NCBI GenBank assembly: GCA_028551475.1
Contig: CM052356.1
Coordinates: forward strand, 28,609,884 to 28,673,883
DNA: 64,000 nt
From: Casuarina equisetifolia
Lineage: Eukaryota; Streptophyta; Magnoliopsida; Fagales; Casuarinaceae
Direction: 5' to 3'
Below are positions 44,201 through 56,864 of the stretch, piece by piece. Each line of letters begins with the position of its first letter. Position 1 is the first letter of the stretch. The notes beneath the pieces are model-generated. The model searched no databases, had not been told where the DNA came from, and saw only the letters and a list, made by a program, of their open reading frames with translations. Made by a program: the position numbers and the translations under genes.

Positions 44201-47200
44201 TTCTTGCTCATATCTTTATCTTTTTTGTAATGTGGAAGGATCAATCTAGAAGGACATCGGCCTAGAGTGAGGCGATATGCACATGAGTTGAAAAGGCTTA
44301 TAAGAATTGGGCAAGGTGACATTGCCTGTGTTTGGCTTGATTTATTTATGTCTGTGAAATAGCATGTTTTTTATATTGAAGTCATTGCTGCTTCTCCTTT
44401 GGATCAAAAGACGCATTTGAATTTGAGTTACAGAAAATATTTTGACTTATATCGCGCAAGACATTGCTTTTCAAATGAGAGAATAACTTTTATTGTTTTA
44501 ATATTCTGACCGGGTTTCTAAATCTTCATGGTATTATTTGTGCTATCTGCATCTTTAGTCTGAAATGAAGGTGCACATTGGTCTTTTTTGCTTTCTTTCC
44601 GTGATTGTTACCCAGGATCTTTGTTGGATTATTCATATTGTCTCCGTGGATTTTCCATCATTCTACTGTTTTTCATGATTGTTTTCTCAGTAATGATTTT
44701 TTATAACACATTGTTATCTATACCAGTATTTTATGTTCCACGATAGATAAAACCAATCTCTCTCTCTCTGTCACAGGTCCAGAGACACTTTTGCGCCAAT
44801 CTTCAGATTTGGGTGCTAGTGTTATGCCAGACCAGTGTATTGAGGGGGATAGTGGAGATGCAATTGAGGCGCACGAGTGGAAATGTGTTCGAACAATTAA
44901 TGGTAATTTCTCTCAGTCTATTACTCCTGCCTAATAGGCCATCACTAGGCTTTATTCTCCTATCTTAAGCTGCTGCCTGTTTCGTGGTGGCTTCTTTCTC
45001 GAGATTTTACTTTGGTGTTCAAATATAACCTATGCTTTGTTGCTTAGCACAATACCGATAATTATCAATATCTTTCCCTGGCCTTCTTTTGCCTCTAGCC
45101 TTTGTCTGTGAATAACAATTGCAGAGTTTCACAGTTCAAGTGCTGCTGTAGATGTTGAGGCTCATTCAAATGTGTCTGAACCATCAGTGATATCAGTCTT
45201 GAATGGGTATAGAGGTTAATTTGGCCAGGCGGAAGATACTTTGTGGAAACATTTTGCGAGTACTTTTTTCCTTCTCTCATGTAATCTCCAATCAATTGTG
45301 TTCAGAGCCTTGAACAGGAGTTAAAGGCTCAATTTTTCATTGATGAGGCTTGGATAAAATTTATTACTTATTGGGATCGTGCTAGACCTTAATGTATTGA
45401 AATTGAAATAGAGAAAACTTAGACTTTTAAATAACATATTGCTATGGTATTTTGCAAGAAATAACTTGGCCCAGATGGGAATTAAACTAACGGGTGAACA
45501 GTGTTAAATTCAAATTGAAACAGAAAGGAAGAACATACCCTTCTACCCAGGGGGAATAGTCTTTACCTAAAAAAAAGATCAAATTTGTACCTATGCACAA
45601 TCATTCTCTGTATGGGCTGATTAAAGGATCAGTTAGAACAAGTGATTACATGTATCCTTAATTGTACTAGTACACCTAGATACTTCATTCTGTAACTAAT
45701 CATCCCAATTGGTTGAAACGTTATTTTGGGTTTTTTTATATCTCTACTACATATTTGTTCTGTTTTCTTTCAGGTGTTAGAATCTTTGAGGATGTTGGTG
45801 ATTCCAAGGTATCCATTATTATTTTAAATTTTCTTCTGGGGATAAGAATTATGGTGTTAGTTATCATTTACTGCCTTGCCTTTGGTTGTGGGTCTGTTCG
45901 TTCTCCTGGAAAATGCCGGAAGGTACTCCAAAGATTTGGTTTGTTATCTTATTATGAAGCTTGGGGGAAATATCACTTGTCTTTGTTTGGCCTCGCAGAG
46001 TTTATAACTTTCTTTCCATGATCGTATTCTGCCACTTAGCAATATCACCTGGAAAGGTTGTCCAGATGAAACTAAAGAGACTTAGGGGCATTGTTTTTTC
46101 CTAGAAAAAGAAAAAATTCTATGCTTTGATGTTTTGATTATAAAGTTTATTGAAATAGAAAAAGTATGAATTTTTTAGGATATATGGACGAAACAAATGT
46201 CCAGATAAACAAGGAAGAATCTTCTTTGATCAATAGGAGGGAGATGCTTTCCTGCATCTGGAATTAGTGTTGATGCACCATATTTGGAAGTACTTTATCC
46301 TGAGTAATATGCAACAGATCTAATTTCTGAAATTGAATGTATCTGACTGTAAATTGTTCCTGGTTTGGTGAATGCATATAAGCACATTGTTTCTTGACTT
46401 TTATATTTTTCTCAATGGGTGAACCCATCCATGAGAAAACTATATCTGAATGTATAATAACTGCTGCTCTCCATATTGCGTAGAAACTTGTGGTTCCATG
46501 CAGTTTGTGTTTGCATAAATCTTTTCCCAAAGTTTTTCTTGCTTTTAGTGATTATGCCTGAAAATAGCTTTGAATCTGATATTATTTGCTCATGTTTCTT
46601 TCTTTGAAAGTGAAAGAATTATGTTTCTTGTTAACTAGATATATTGCCTCAAGTATTGTGTAAATGATCTTTTACTCTATGTAGAGTGGTAAAGGAATTC
46701 TTCTGAAGGCAGTCAGTGTTGTTGATGCAAATGCTGATACAGTATTTGAAGTGATTTTAAATACTGACCGGCACCAGAGATATGAGTAAGTTGCTTATAT
46801 TGTTTTCAGGAGGGAACGTTACATTGTGTATGAAGTTATTGTCTCAAATAATTATCTTCACAGGTGGGATACGTTGACAGGCGACTTGGAGCTGATAGAT
46901 TCTTCTGGTGGGCATTTTGATGTTGTCTATGGGACATATAATCCAAAATATCTTTCTAGGTGAGGTTGTTAGATATATCTAGCTGCTATGTGGATTCAAA
47001 TTATATGCACTATGACTAAAATGAAATGCAGAGATATCAATTTAGTAAAATGTAGGAATGTAATGATGCCACGTTGAAAGTTGAGGACCAAGTGATACCT
47101 CAAAATGACTTCTCGTACTGGTTCTCCTTGATGGAAATTAGTCATAATTTTGCTCCTGGGCAAGGATAGGATGGATGAAGTAGAGCATGGCATCCGAAAT

Positions 47201-50200
47201 TTCGTATGGCATTACACCTTACCAAGCTGAAAGAGAGATTCCCAAAAACTGCTTATAGTACATGCAATTTTGCTTGTGAAACCTACGTCTTTCAGTTGAG
47301 TGCCAAGTCCTTTGATGTGTATTCACCTGCTTCCTTGCCGTCATAAACACTACTAGGAGACTGAGCGATGACTGCTCCCAGCCTGCGATTGTCTAACACC
47401 TTATTTGACTTCAATGTCTTCTTCGGCGTGAGATTTGAAATCAACATGAGTGCAGGCCCAGGACAGATAAGACCTAGTGAATGCTCTGTGGAACATGTGT
47501 GTTGGTTATGAGGAAATAGCACATTAGAAAACTGGGTATGTGGTTAAAATGTTTCAGCAATGTAATACAAGACGTGAATTGAACTGGTATGAGGGAGTAA
47601 CATAATTCAAGAATGTACAAACAGTGTGCGGTATTGGAGGGCCACCAACAGAGCAAGAAAGTGCATGATGCATCTAATGGGGGACATTTCTCTAATGCAG
47701 CATAACACTGTGAAAGGACTAAGGTATCCTCCTCAATGTGGCAGGATTATCAGTAAATAACCAAAATGTAGAATTTCCAAGGCTTATCCCTGCTTGAGAA
47801 ATTGTATTTCTCTGATAGGCATTTCATTTATTGTTCTTCCTCGTTTTTTACAATATGAAAAATAGGTACTTGTTAGGCTGATGTGCCTGACCTTGGAAAC
47901 CATGTATCAAAAAGAAAACAAAAATTTCAATATTGGCTGTTAATAATTTTGATTCCTAACTATGTAGACCAGGAGTTACAACAGAAGCTCAAAGATATTT
48001 TTAATTGACATGTAAGGTTTTGATGTTGAAGTGAAAAATAACGCTTCTGTTCTTTCCATATCCTCGTTTCTTTTCCATTGTTGGGTTAATGTCTAAGCAA
48101 TACCTAAGAAACCTTCCATGTTTGTTTATTTATTTATTATGATTATTTCTTTTACTTCTTATTTTACTGGTAGCTATGCACCTTTAGTTTTTCCTGGTGT
48201 CTGTTGAACCTGTTAACTAATGAACTGATCCTGAGAACAATTTTCTGTAAGCCCAAGCTTTCAACAAAATGTGCTAGCTTGCTTGGTCTCCTGTTCTACC
48301 TTCAAAACCCTTCATAGCACTTCCAGTGCACACTGCATACCACAGTTTTCTAATTATGTAATTCTTGGAGGCCAACATCCAAAGCCAACTGTTCTAATTT
48401 CTTTGCAGTCTCCTATATGAAATTGATATTTAATTGAAACTGTGATGCATTAGTTTACAGATATCAATTGCTTCACATAGTTCCCTTGAAGTTCATTTTT
48501 TCTTCTTGCTGCATAATGTGAATGGCAGGTGGCATTCCAAGAGAGATTTTGTCTTCTCTCGGCAATGGTTTCGTGGACAAGATGGAACTTACAGTAAGTA
48601 AATAATGTACCATATATGCAATAGAGTGATTCCAAAAATTGAGAGGTATGAGAGCACAGTGTTGGAAATATCTAATACTTACTGTAAAATCCCTACTGTC
48701 CTCATTCTGTGCTGCGATTGCATGCTTCACTCTAAGAATACTTTGCCCTTAACATGGTTTTTCACAAGAAAGACTAAACATTCTTTAGACAATTTGGTTC
48801 TAAAGTGGAGACACTTTGCACCATGAACGAAAATATTTGAGAATTGCCTGTTGTGAGCAGCATTTTAGTACAAGACTGCTGTTTTCGATTGTACGTCTCT
48901 GACATATGCTATGCATCTATCCTGCAGCTATCTTGCAATTTCCAACTTCAAATAAAAAGAAGCCTCCAAGATCTGGTTATCGCCGTACAAAAGTAAATCG
49001 TAAGAGATTTTGTTTGGTTTACTTAAGGACTTCTGTAAAATTGGCTTTTTATTTTTTACTTTCGTTTTTCTTTTAACTGTTATCATGACATTGCCGCTCC
49101 TCTTTCTAGACCCAATAAGTGAGTCTACTGCTACTCGAGATTCAGTTTTTATACTGAACAAATAGAAGAGTACCAGTAGTATGCATTACAATTCCATACA
49201 GAGATGCATGCCTGAGTTTTTTGCCACAACTTTTAAGCCTTGGCTTCCACAAAGGAGTCAACTGGGTTGTCGCTTTTATATCCATTCACATTAGATGTCT
49301 TGTAGCAGAGGCTGCTGGTCTACAGTTGGGAGCTGATTCATGTTATGTAGGCTAGGAGATACCTCAACTATTTCTGAGAACCATTTCAAGAGATCATGAC
49401 AGGGAAAGGAAGTGATTGCTAATTGTGAAACTTTGTCTGCTCAGTTTTGATTACACCTTTTTTCAAAGTTCATGGCTTATTTGGGAGCTCTTTTTTTTCT
49501 TTTTCTTTTCCTAGTTTCATTTCTGGTTCATTGTTATCAATCAACCTTGAGTACCCAGAATTGTGACAGAAAGCGTAAATTAAATAGATAAAACCTTTAC
49601 TGACTTTTTTTTCCTTTTTGCACTGTAGCATCTGCGTGGGAAATTAAAAGCTTAAACTTACCCGTTAGCTCAAGTGCTCCAAGATGTCTTGTAACTCAAA
49701 TGTTAGAGATCCATTCTTCACGCTGGTTTGGATGGAAGACTTATAGCTCCTCAAATTTTGAAAAGAGTGTTGGCTATGCACTACTATGCCAAGTGGCAGG
49801 TTTGTTCATCTCATATATAACACTGTTTTATCAAATTTACATGCTGAATAATTTAGAGTCATGAGAGGCTCCTTAGACCATTGAGCATATATTGGTCCAG
49901 ATTCAGCTCTCATCAGTTTCATAAGGCTTTGATCTATCAAAGACGTTATTGCTCAAGAGAGATTGTTCACTCGTCTCAGATTTCAATACTTTAGCACGTA
50001 CTAAAGTTATGTCTTTCTTCCTCATTCTTTGTAAACATGGACTTTGATCTTCTATAAACTTTATTAGAAACAACCAACTTTGTGAATGTGGTAAGCAACA
50101 TTCTTAGGTCTTTTGTGAACAAACCAACAGAACTAAACTGATAAATGTCAGAGATCAAATGATATGATACAACAGCAATATTTCTAATATGGGTTTGCAA

Positions 50201-53200
50201 TTGCTTGAGTTGTATAGCTTTTGCAAAATTTCGTCTTTGACTAAGCTTTAGAAAGAAAAAAAACGCTGAAGGGCATTCGGCTGCATCAGTTGAATGATTG
50301 AACAATTCATGTTGTCATTTAGAAGAACTCCCAGAAAAAATAAAGAAAAATGTGACTCACCCAAACTGTAGGATTGCTGATCTAAGCAGAAGTATCCTTT
50401 GTGATCATCTCAGCAAGTGCAAGTGCTATTTTTGGATCACCTATTTGAAGGACTGGTCCATTTTCTACTTTAAAAATGTGATTGAGTTGATTTCTCTGGT
50501 GTTTTTTCAGTTGTATAATTTTTAGGACTTGAGTGCGGTACTAATGATGCTTTTGAAGAATTTGGTATGAGAAGAGTTATGTAAGATGGTTTTTGAGTTT
50601 GCATCTATTAGCCATTATGTTTCTAATGTTGACTGCTACAGGTCTTGTGACTGTTTCAACCATCTATATACAGGCAATGTTGGAATTAGCCATCTGTAAA
50701 TGTGTTAAAATTGTAGCCAATATTTAATTTAATGCTTCTAGGGTACAGGAATTGGAGAGAAAATGGGGTTTATTATCAGCCTTGGTTCAGGTACAAAGGA
50801 AAGGAAGAACAGAGAGAACTGGCCTAACTTGGATTTCTTTTTCTTTCTTCTCTTTTTTTTTTTTTCACTTTTTGGGGGGTGAGTGGGTGGGTGGCGAAGT
50901 ATAGTTATGGAATGTATGACTGTGACATACATAGGTCATGAGAAAAACATAGGTCAGCAATGATTGTAATCTTATGTAGTTCAATTGGATGAGTGTTTGA
51001 TGAAATGCTTGTTCCTCTGTTTTGATGGTTAATGGGTGATCAGGTCTAAAGGAGTATATCGGAGCAAACCCAGCCCTGAAATTTGAATCTGTGACCACAG
51101 TTTCCCATTCCAGAGTCTCTGATGTTTCGGTGGCCAATAGTGAATGTGATGATACAGAAGTGCAGGATGAGTTTTATGATGCAATTGCTGCTAGCTCATC
51201 ATCGTCATCAGAAGATGAAGGAAGTGATGAAGATGAAGATTATAACAAGGTTTCTCTTTTCTTTTGCATTAAAAATGGACTACTTTTGGCTCTGATTGTC
51301 TGCAATGTGCCCATATATGGAAACTATCAATTGTAAGTTTCCAGAATTTAATATCAGTCCTCAAACATGTCAGGAGCCAAAAATGAAGTTAAAGAATGTT
51401 TCATGGGCCATCACAAGCTTAGCTTTGAAGCGAACACCAGGTCTGCCATGTGAAGGGTTATAACTGAAAAGTCATATCAACTACTTATAGTACTTTACAT
51501 TTATGTTGTCAAAAGACATTTATGGAAGATATCTGTTTTAGAATTTCTTTTGATTGTTATCATGTGAAACTCGACTTAAATTAGGTTCTCAGCTTAGAAA
51601 AAAGTTTGCTTGTTGCAGGATTTAATTTTTAATCATAGATGAAGCAACGAATAAAAGCATAGGTTGTTTTTTATGATGCTACCTATTTCCTTGGTAACAA
51701 GAGGAGATTGGTGTTTCTAGTTTATTGGAAGGAGATCATAATCATATGCCCATGATATCTTTTTCAACTTTTAATGTAAATTTTTAATGCCTGTCTTCAA
51801 TTTTGAGATCAAACTTCTGCTTTGTAAAATTTAACGCAGAATATCCCACCAAAAATTAGAATGTAAATTGTAGAGTCAAGATCTGAAATCAAAATCTCGG
51901 CTCTAATATTGTGTTACCTCACTAGTTATGCTAAAAGTTAAGCTGAAAAATTAATGAATTTGACCATTAATTTTTGTCCTAACATATTATATTTTTAAAT
52001 TTTCTACTCTCATTACAAAGTAATTAATGATCCTCTGAGGACTTATCATATTTGATTTTGTCAGTTTCACTACCATTCACATAAAAACTAAATATGTAAT
52101 CTGTCATTCTTTTCTTTTGCAAAGTACTTGGTGTCAAAATATTTGGTCATTTGTATTTCAGCTTCAGATGCAAATAAGGAACTAGACCACACTGCAAATG
52201 CGGTAATTATTGATCCAACCCACTTCCATGGTTCATTGCACAAAGGAAAGGATGACTTGGACACAAACTGTTGGACTTCTCCAAGTGGTTCAGGATTCAT
52301 GATCAGGGGAAAGACTTACCTAAAAGATAATATAAAGGTAGGGTTTTGTTCTCCTTCTGAGTTTTTTTCACACGTGCAGAGACCATGTTAGTCCATTTGT
52401 TGTATTTTGTTCTGTTTCTTGTTATGGCACATTAAGAGAAAAACAGATTGCATTTTATGTATTGCTTCTCTGCTTATGAAGCTGCTTACATAACCTCTAT
52501 ACTCGAAGTTGTCCAATCTCCGTATTATTGGAGTAGACTTCAGTTCATCCAAAATAAAACTGCAAAAAATGTTTGTCCATGAACCAAGGTCATCTGGCAG
52601 CATCATGGACTGATCTTCAATGGAATTTGCATAGTTGACCTTTGAACTAAGTTTGCAGATTTTATGTTTTTTCATGGAAATTCTATCCCATCAGACGAGC
52701 TTGAACTTCTAGACCTCATGATTGACTTTAAGGTCTGCATTAATTGTGATATGAAAGCATAATCTGGAGATGTGAAGAATATAGTGGATATGAAGCGAAG
52801 CATCGATGCGTAAACAAAGCATATAAGCTAGTTGTGCACTTATCGTGAAACAGTAGCAGATATTTTTTGTCAGTCCCGGGGAATGGTTAACTTTGAGGTG
52901 CTTCCTACTTTAAGATTCAATATATGTGGCACAGAATAGCATTATCTTCAGTTTAATCTGGCATTTGTTCTTCCAAGAACATTAAAGGTTCAAGGTGATA
53001 AGATGTTTGGCGAGATCTAAAACATATCATGCATAGTATGCATGTGTATTCTCCTTCATTCTCGATTAATACAAGAACATATACATACTCGCTGGGATTT
53101 ACATTCATGTGTTTGTGATGTTATGATATATTATAGCCAACAGAGTGTGACTCACTTTTACTGTTATTCTGGCTATTCTGTAGCTTCTAAATTTAGTTCT

Positions 53201-56200
53201 CCTTTATTGTTGTTATTACTATTATTCTCTGAATTTTGAACATCTTGTTTGGATCAGTGCTTTTACATATTCTGCTATACAACTCTCCATGACTGTTTTT
53301 ATGACTCACAGTTCTCAACATCTGAATTTGTTTGTTTCTTTAGCAATAGCAATAAAAATTTCAGTAAACATTGATGTAGTCAGCTCCGTAGGAACTATAT
53401 TTAAGCATTTTACTTTTAATTTTTCCAAAAATGATATCTGACAAATTTCCGTTCATGCTGAAAGCCTATTGTGTTATCTTTATAAATTTACTGGAGCTGT
53501 TGCAAATATTATCATTTTCAGGTAATGGGAGGAGACCCACTTCTCAAGCTCGTAGCTGTTGATTGGTTCAGAGTAGACCAAACCATAGACAGGATTGCAT
53601 TGCATCCTAGGTGTCTTGTTCAGGTAGATATATGGTGTTTATGGCACAACAGAACCATATTTTGTTACTAACTTTTTTTGGCACCCATAACAATGTTTGC
53701 AGTTAATTCCAATTTGTTTGGTACAAACTACAATGTTTCTTCACTTTCTTTGATATATTTGCTCGTCGTCTTCTATTTTGCTTTCGGACAGTGTCAGTAA
53801 AGGTTAAAATATCTTATTTAGTATTATTTGTAGTAATTTGAGTGCTTAAACTTGATAGAATGATATGTTTTATGCTGTACGTTGTGCTATGTAACTAGCA
53901 CCAGATATTCTTTTCCTCTGCATTGGTTAACTGTTTTGTTTCATGGTATATGGCAATTTTTGGAAAGAACATATTTAGTTTAAGTAATTATTTGGTCCAA
54001 TTGGTCAAAAATGTTCTCTCTCCCAATAGCTCTCTTGGGCCTTTATCTAAGTAGCTTTGTTGTTCAAATGTATTTTGGGTCTCATATCTAAAAGAAGAGG
54101 CAATGCCACCACATGATCTGAGCGTATAGGACTCACTCACCCATAAAAGGTTATAACTAATATGTAATATTTTAAATATAGGAGGCTAACAAATGCTACT
54201 CTTTTAGGTTTAATTGGCTTTTTTTATATATTTATTTTGGCTTCTTGGGATAATCTTATATTTTGTAGTGTTTGCTTTACCATTTTTTATCTAATTGCAG
54301 ATAGAATGTTATTTTCATGTAACGAAGCCATAAGTTGTGGAACGTTAAGGCTTCTTTTTCTTGGTTCTAAACCTAAAATGTCTCTTCTGTGTCTAACACT
54401 ATCCTTATTTCCAGTCAGAAGTTGGAAAAAGGCTTCCATTTATCCTCGTCATTAATCTCCAGGTATGTATATAAATGCCTTCCAATCTTTTTATGTTTCC
54501 TTTCACATCTAAGACTTATGCAAACCTAAGACTAAGCTTATCTGCTTCCCCTTTCCAGTTCCATGGAGAAGTAAATATTGATTGTTAGTTGTTTTTCATG
54601 ATTTCAAACTAGAATATGATGTCTATAAAATATGATTTGAGTTTCTATGATGACGGATGAACTTATTTGAAGGATGTACTGAAATATATTGAGTGCTGAT
54701 GTGGGGAAGAATGGAATAGCTATACATAAGAAGAATAAATGGAAAATAGAACTGATATAAACTAGCAAAATTACTGAAGGGAACATCTTAGTCAGATACT
54801 GATACCTGCACATTTAGGTTTAGAGGACAAAAAGATATACAGAAGGGTGAGCTTTCGACTAGCTTGTTTTACTCTTACTAATTTGTTTACAATGGCTTCT
54901 AGAGATATACATCATTGTGTCATATTGTCCTGTTTGGTGCTCCAAGTTACAGCTCATCTTTTTAAGTTGGACATTGTTTTATTCTGTTCAGGTTCCTGGC
55001 AAACCAAACTATTGTTTAGTGCTTTACTATGCTGCAGACAGACCAATAAAACAAGGTTCTTTGCTGGCAAAATTTGTGGATGGAAGTGATGCATTCCGAG
55101 ATGCTAGATTCAAGCTAATTCCTAGTATTGTTGAGGTGTGGAATGCAAAAGAAAGATTCTAAAAATTCTAGTGGTTTAGATCGGTTTTTCCCTTGGTGGC
55201 CTTTGGCAGCTCATGGTTTTGAGGATACAGGGGTATTGGATGGTCAAGCGCGCAGTAGGAACAAAAGCCTGCCTGCTGGGGAAAGCTGTAACCTGCAAAT
55301 ACTTACGACAAGACAACTTCCTGGAGGTAAAACTTTGTTAACTTCTTCTGTAGTTTCGCCTTTGTGCTAGACATTCTGATGATCACGCAGATATCAATAG
55401 GGTAAATGAGTTAATGGGATGTCAAACACTTCGAAAAAATTGTAATATTTAGTACTGCAAAACTGACTTAAAGAGCAGGTTGACTACTTTCTATTTGTTT
55501 CTTCACTTCCAATCTTTTTCTCTTTCCACTAAGTTACATCCCGTCTCTTTCTTCCTCCTCTATGTGTGTTTGTGTGTGTATTGTTGTTGTTTGATGCCTG
55601 TCAGAATTCCATGTTTTCTACCGAGTATTTGTTCTGGAGTTCAAAATATATTAGTTATAAATTATGTTCTCAAAAGTCCTGATATTCTACAAGTTATTCT
55701 TGATACATCTCACTTGCCAGTTGAGATACTGTGTTAAATGTATTACTCTGTGTCTATGTGTGGGCATGGGGGTCTGTATTCTGACCATATTATGAAATTA
55801 CTTGGATGCTTGGGTTTTAGTTATCTCTGACTGTTTGCTTAGGTTTTAAGTCTCTGAATCATAAGACCTGCATGTCGTGACCAGATCCTTTTTCATTTCT
55901 TTAGCAGTCTATAACAAGGTCTTAAATAGGTTGGGCATGTGTGCCAACCAGAAGTTTTTTGAAATGGTTCATTGGTTAGAACGCAGACTTTAATACTCTT
56001 TTTCGCTTCTTCTGATTTCAGAAATGACTGCTCAAATTCCTCTTATGCAGATTGATGTGGATATTGGATCCTCCTCTGTAGCAAGGGGTGTCATTGGCCT
56101 TGTTCTTGGATATGTCACAAGCATAGTTGTTGACCTTGCAATTTTGATAGAGGTTTGGTCTCTTTCTGCTGTTAGATTTGCAACAGAATATAGTTCCTGA

Positions 56201-56732
56201 ACTTCTAATAGTTATCCACCTTAAATGGTAGCTGAAAGTTGCACCTTTGTGATTCCATTATAATACAGGATACGGAATTCATTTTTGTTGTACAGCTGAT
56301 ACAAACTTGGGCATATGAATGTTCTTATGCCTTACATATGTACTGCTTTGTAATTCAGGTGATAGATTGAAACTAGATTAACTAATCGTTCTTCCCGATC
56401 TTATGTTCCATCATTCACCATTCAGCTCCCATAAATGACCGTAACAATTGTCTAGTGCTACAGGAAATTATATTGTAAGCTACGGCAGCTAGGTGCATCA
56501 TGCTTAGATCTTCTATGCCCACTAAGTGCATATGTTAGGTCATCAATTGAAAAAATAAAAAATAAAAAATAAAAAGATAGAGAATAAGAATATGGCTCTT
56601 CATGCTTAACCCTTCACACTTTCATGTATTTATTCTCAGGGGAAGGAAGAGGCAGAGCTGCCAGAGTACATTCTTGGTACCGTTCGACTAAATCGTGTGA
56701 GGCTTGACTCTGCTGTACCTTTTGAAACTTGA
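41238..56732 (+). CDS. EDR2-like PH/START/DUF1336 lipid-binding protein
   Basis: Membrane-associated lipid-binding protein of the ENHANCED DISEASE RESISTANCE 2-like family, closest by eye to Arabidopsis At2g28320. Twenty-two exons: 41238-41570, 42985-43059, 43259-43312, 43451-43516, 43790-43848, 44239-44315, 44777-44902, 45774-45808, 46685-46785, 46864-46959, 48529-48593, 48928-48999, 49629-49799, 51044-51249, 51374-51440, 52162-52337, 53522-53623, 54415-54462, 54992-55135, 55231-55326, 56051-56152, 56640-56732. All phases agree: 787 residues. The PH domain is about 66-176 (GGWVYHLGVNSIGHEYCHLR to GEARKWVEAFDHAK). The START domain is about 222-450 (EWKCVRTINGVRIFED, DGTYTILQFPT). A Ser/acidic linker at 478-512 contains DEFYDAIAASSSSSSEDEG. 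The EDR2_C/DUF1336 domain is about 550-785 (GFMIRGKTYLKD, KPNYCLVLYYA, GYWMVKRAVGTKACLLGKAV, PEYILGTVRL). EDR2 itself restrains defence cell death; that role is not shown here. Confidence 0.92.
42701..42720. repeat. CTTT microsatellite in EDR2-like intron 1
   Basis: About five TTTC units in the first intron; a simple-sequence repeat with no evident function. Confidence 0.85.
56550..56576. repeat. AAAAAAT minisatellite in the last EDR2-like intron
   Basis: Three to four AAAAAAT/AAAAATA units about 65 bases before the last exon; simple sequence. Confidence 0.8.
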
Positions 56733-56858
56733 AGTTTTCATTTGCCAAGATTCTTTCATAATCTTGGTTGTCACGGTTGATACTGTCAAGTTAGTTTTGG
56801 TCCTTTTTCTGATTTTTTTTCACTCTGTGTGTAATATTCCTTAACACAGAGATTGAAC

Positions 56859-56864
56859 AATAAA
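56859..56864 (+). terminator. Poly(A) signal of the EDR2-like gene
   Basis: AATAAA about 125 bases after the stop codon in T-rich DNA. Motif and position only. Confidence 0.45.

Noticed and set aside
46960..48528. A transposon inside EDR2-like intron 10
   Set aside because: The intron is long and contains a 76-codon minus-strand frame, but no transposon protein motif or terminal repeat was seen.
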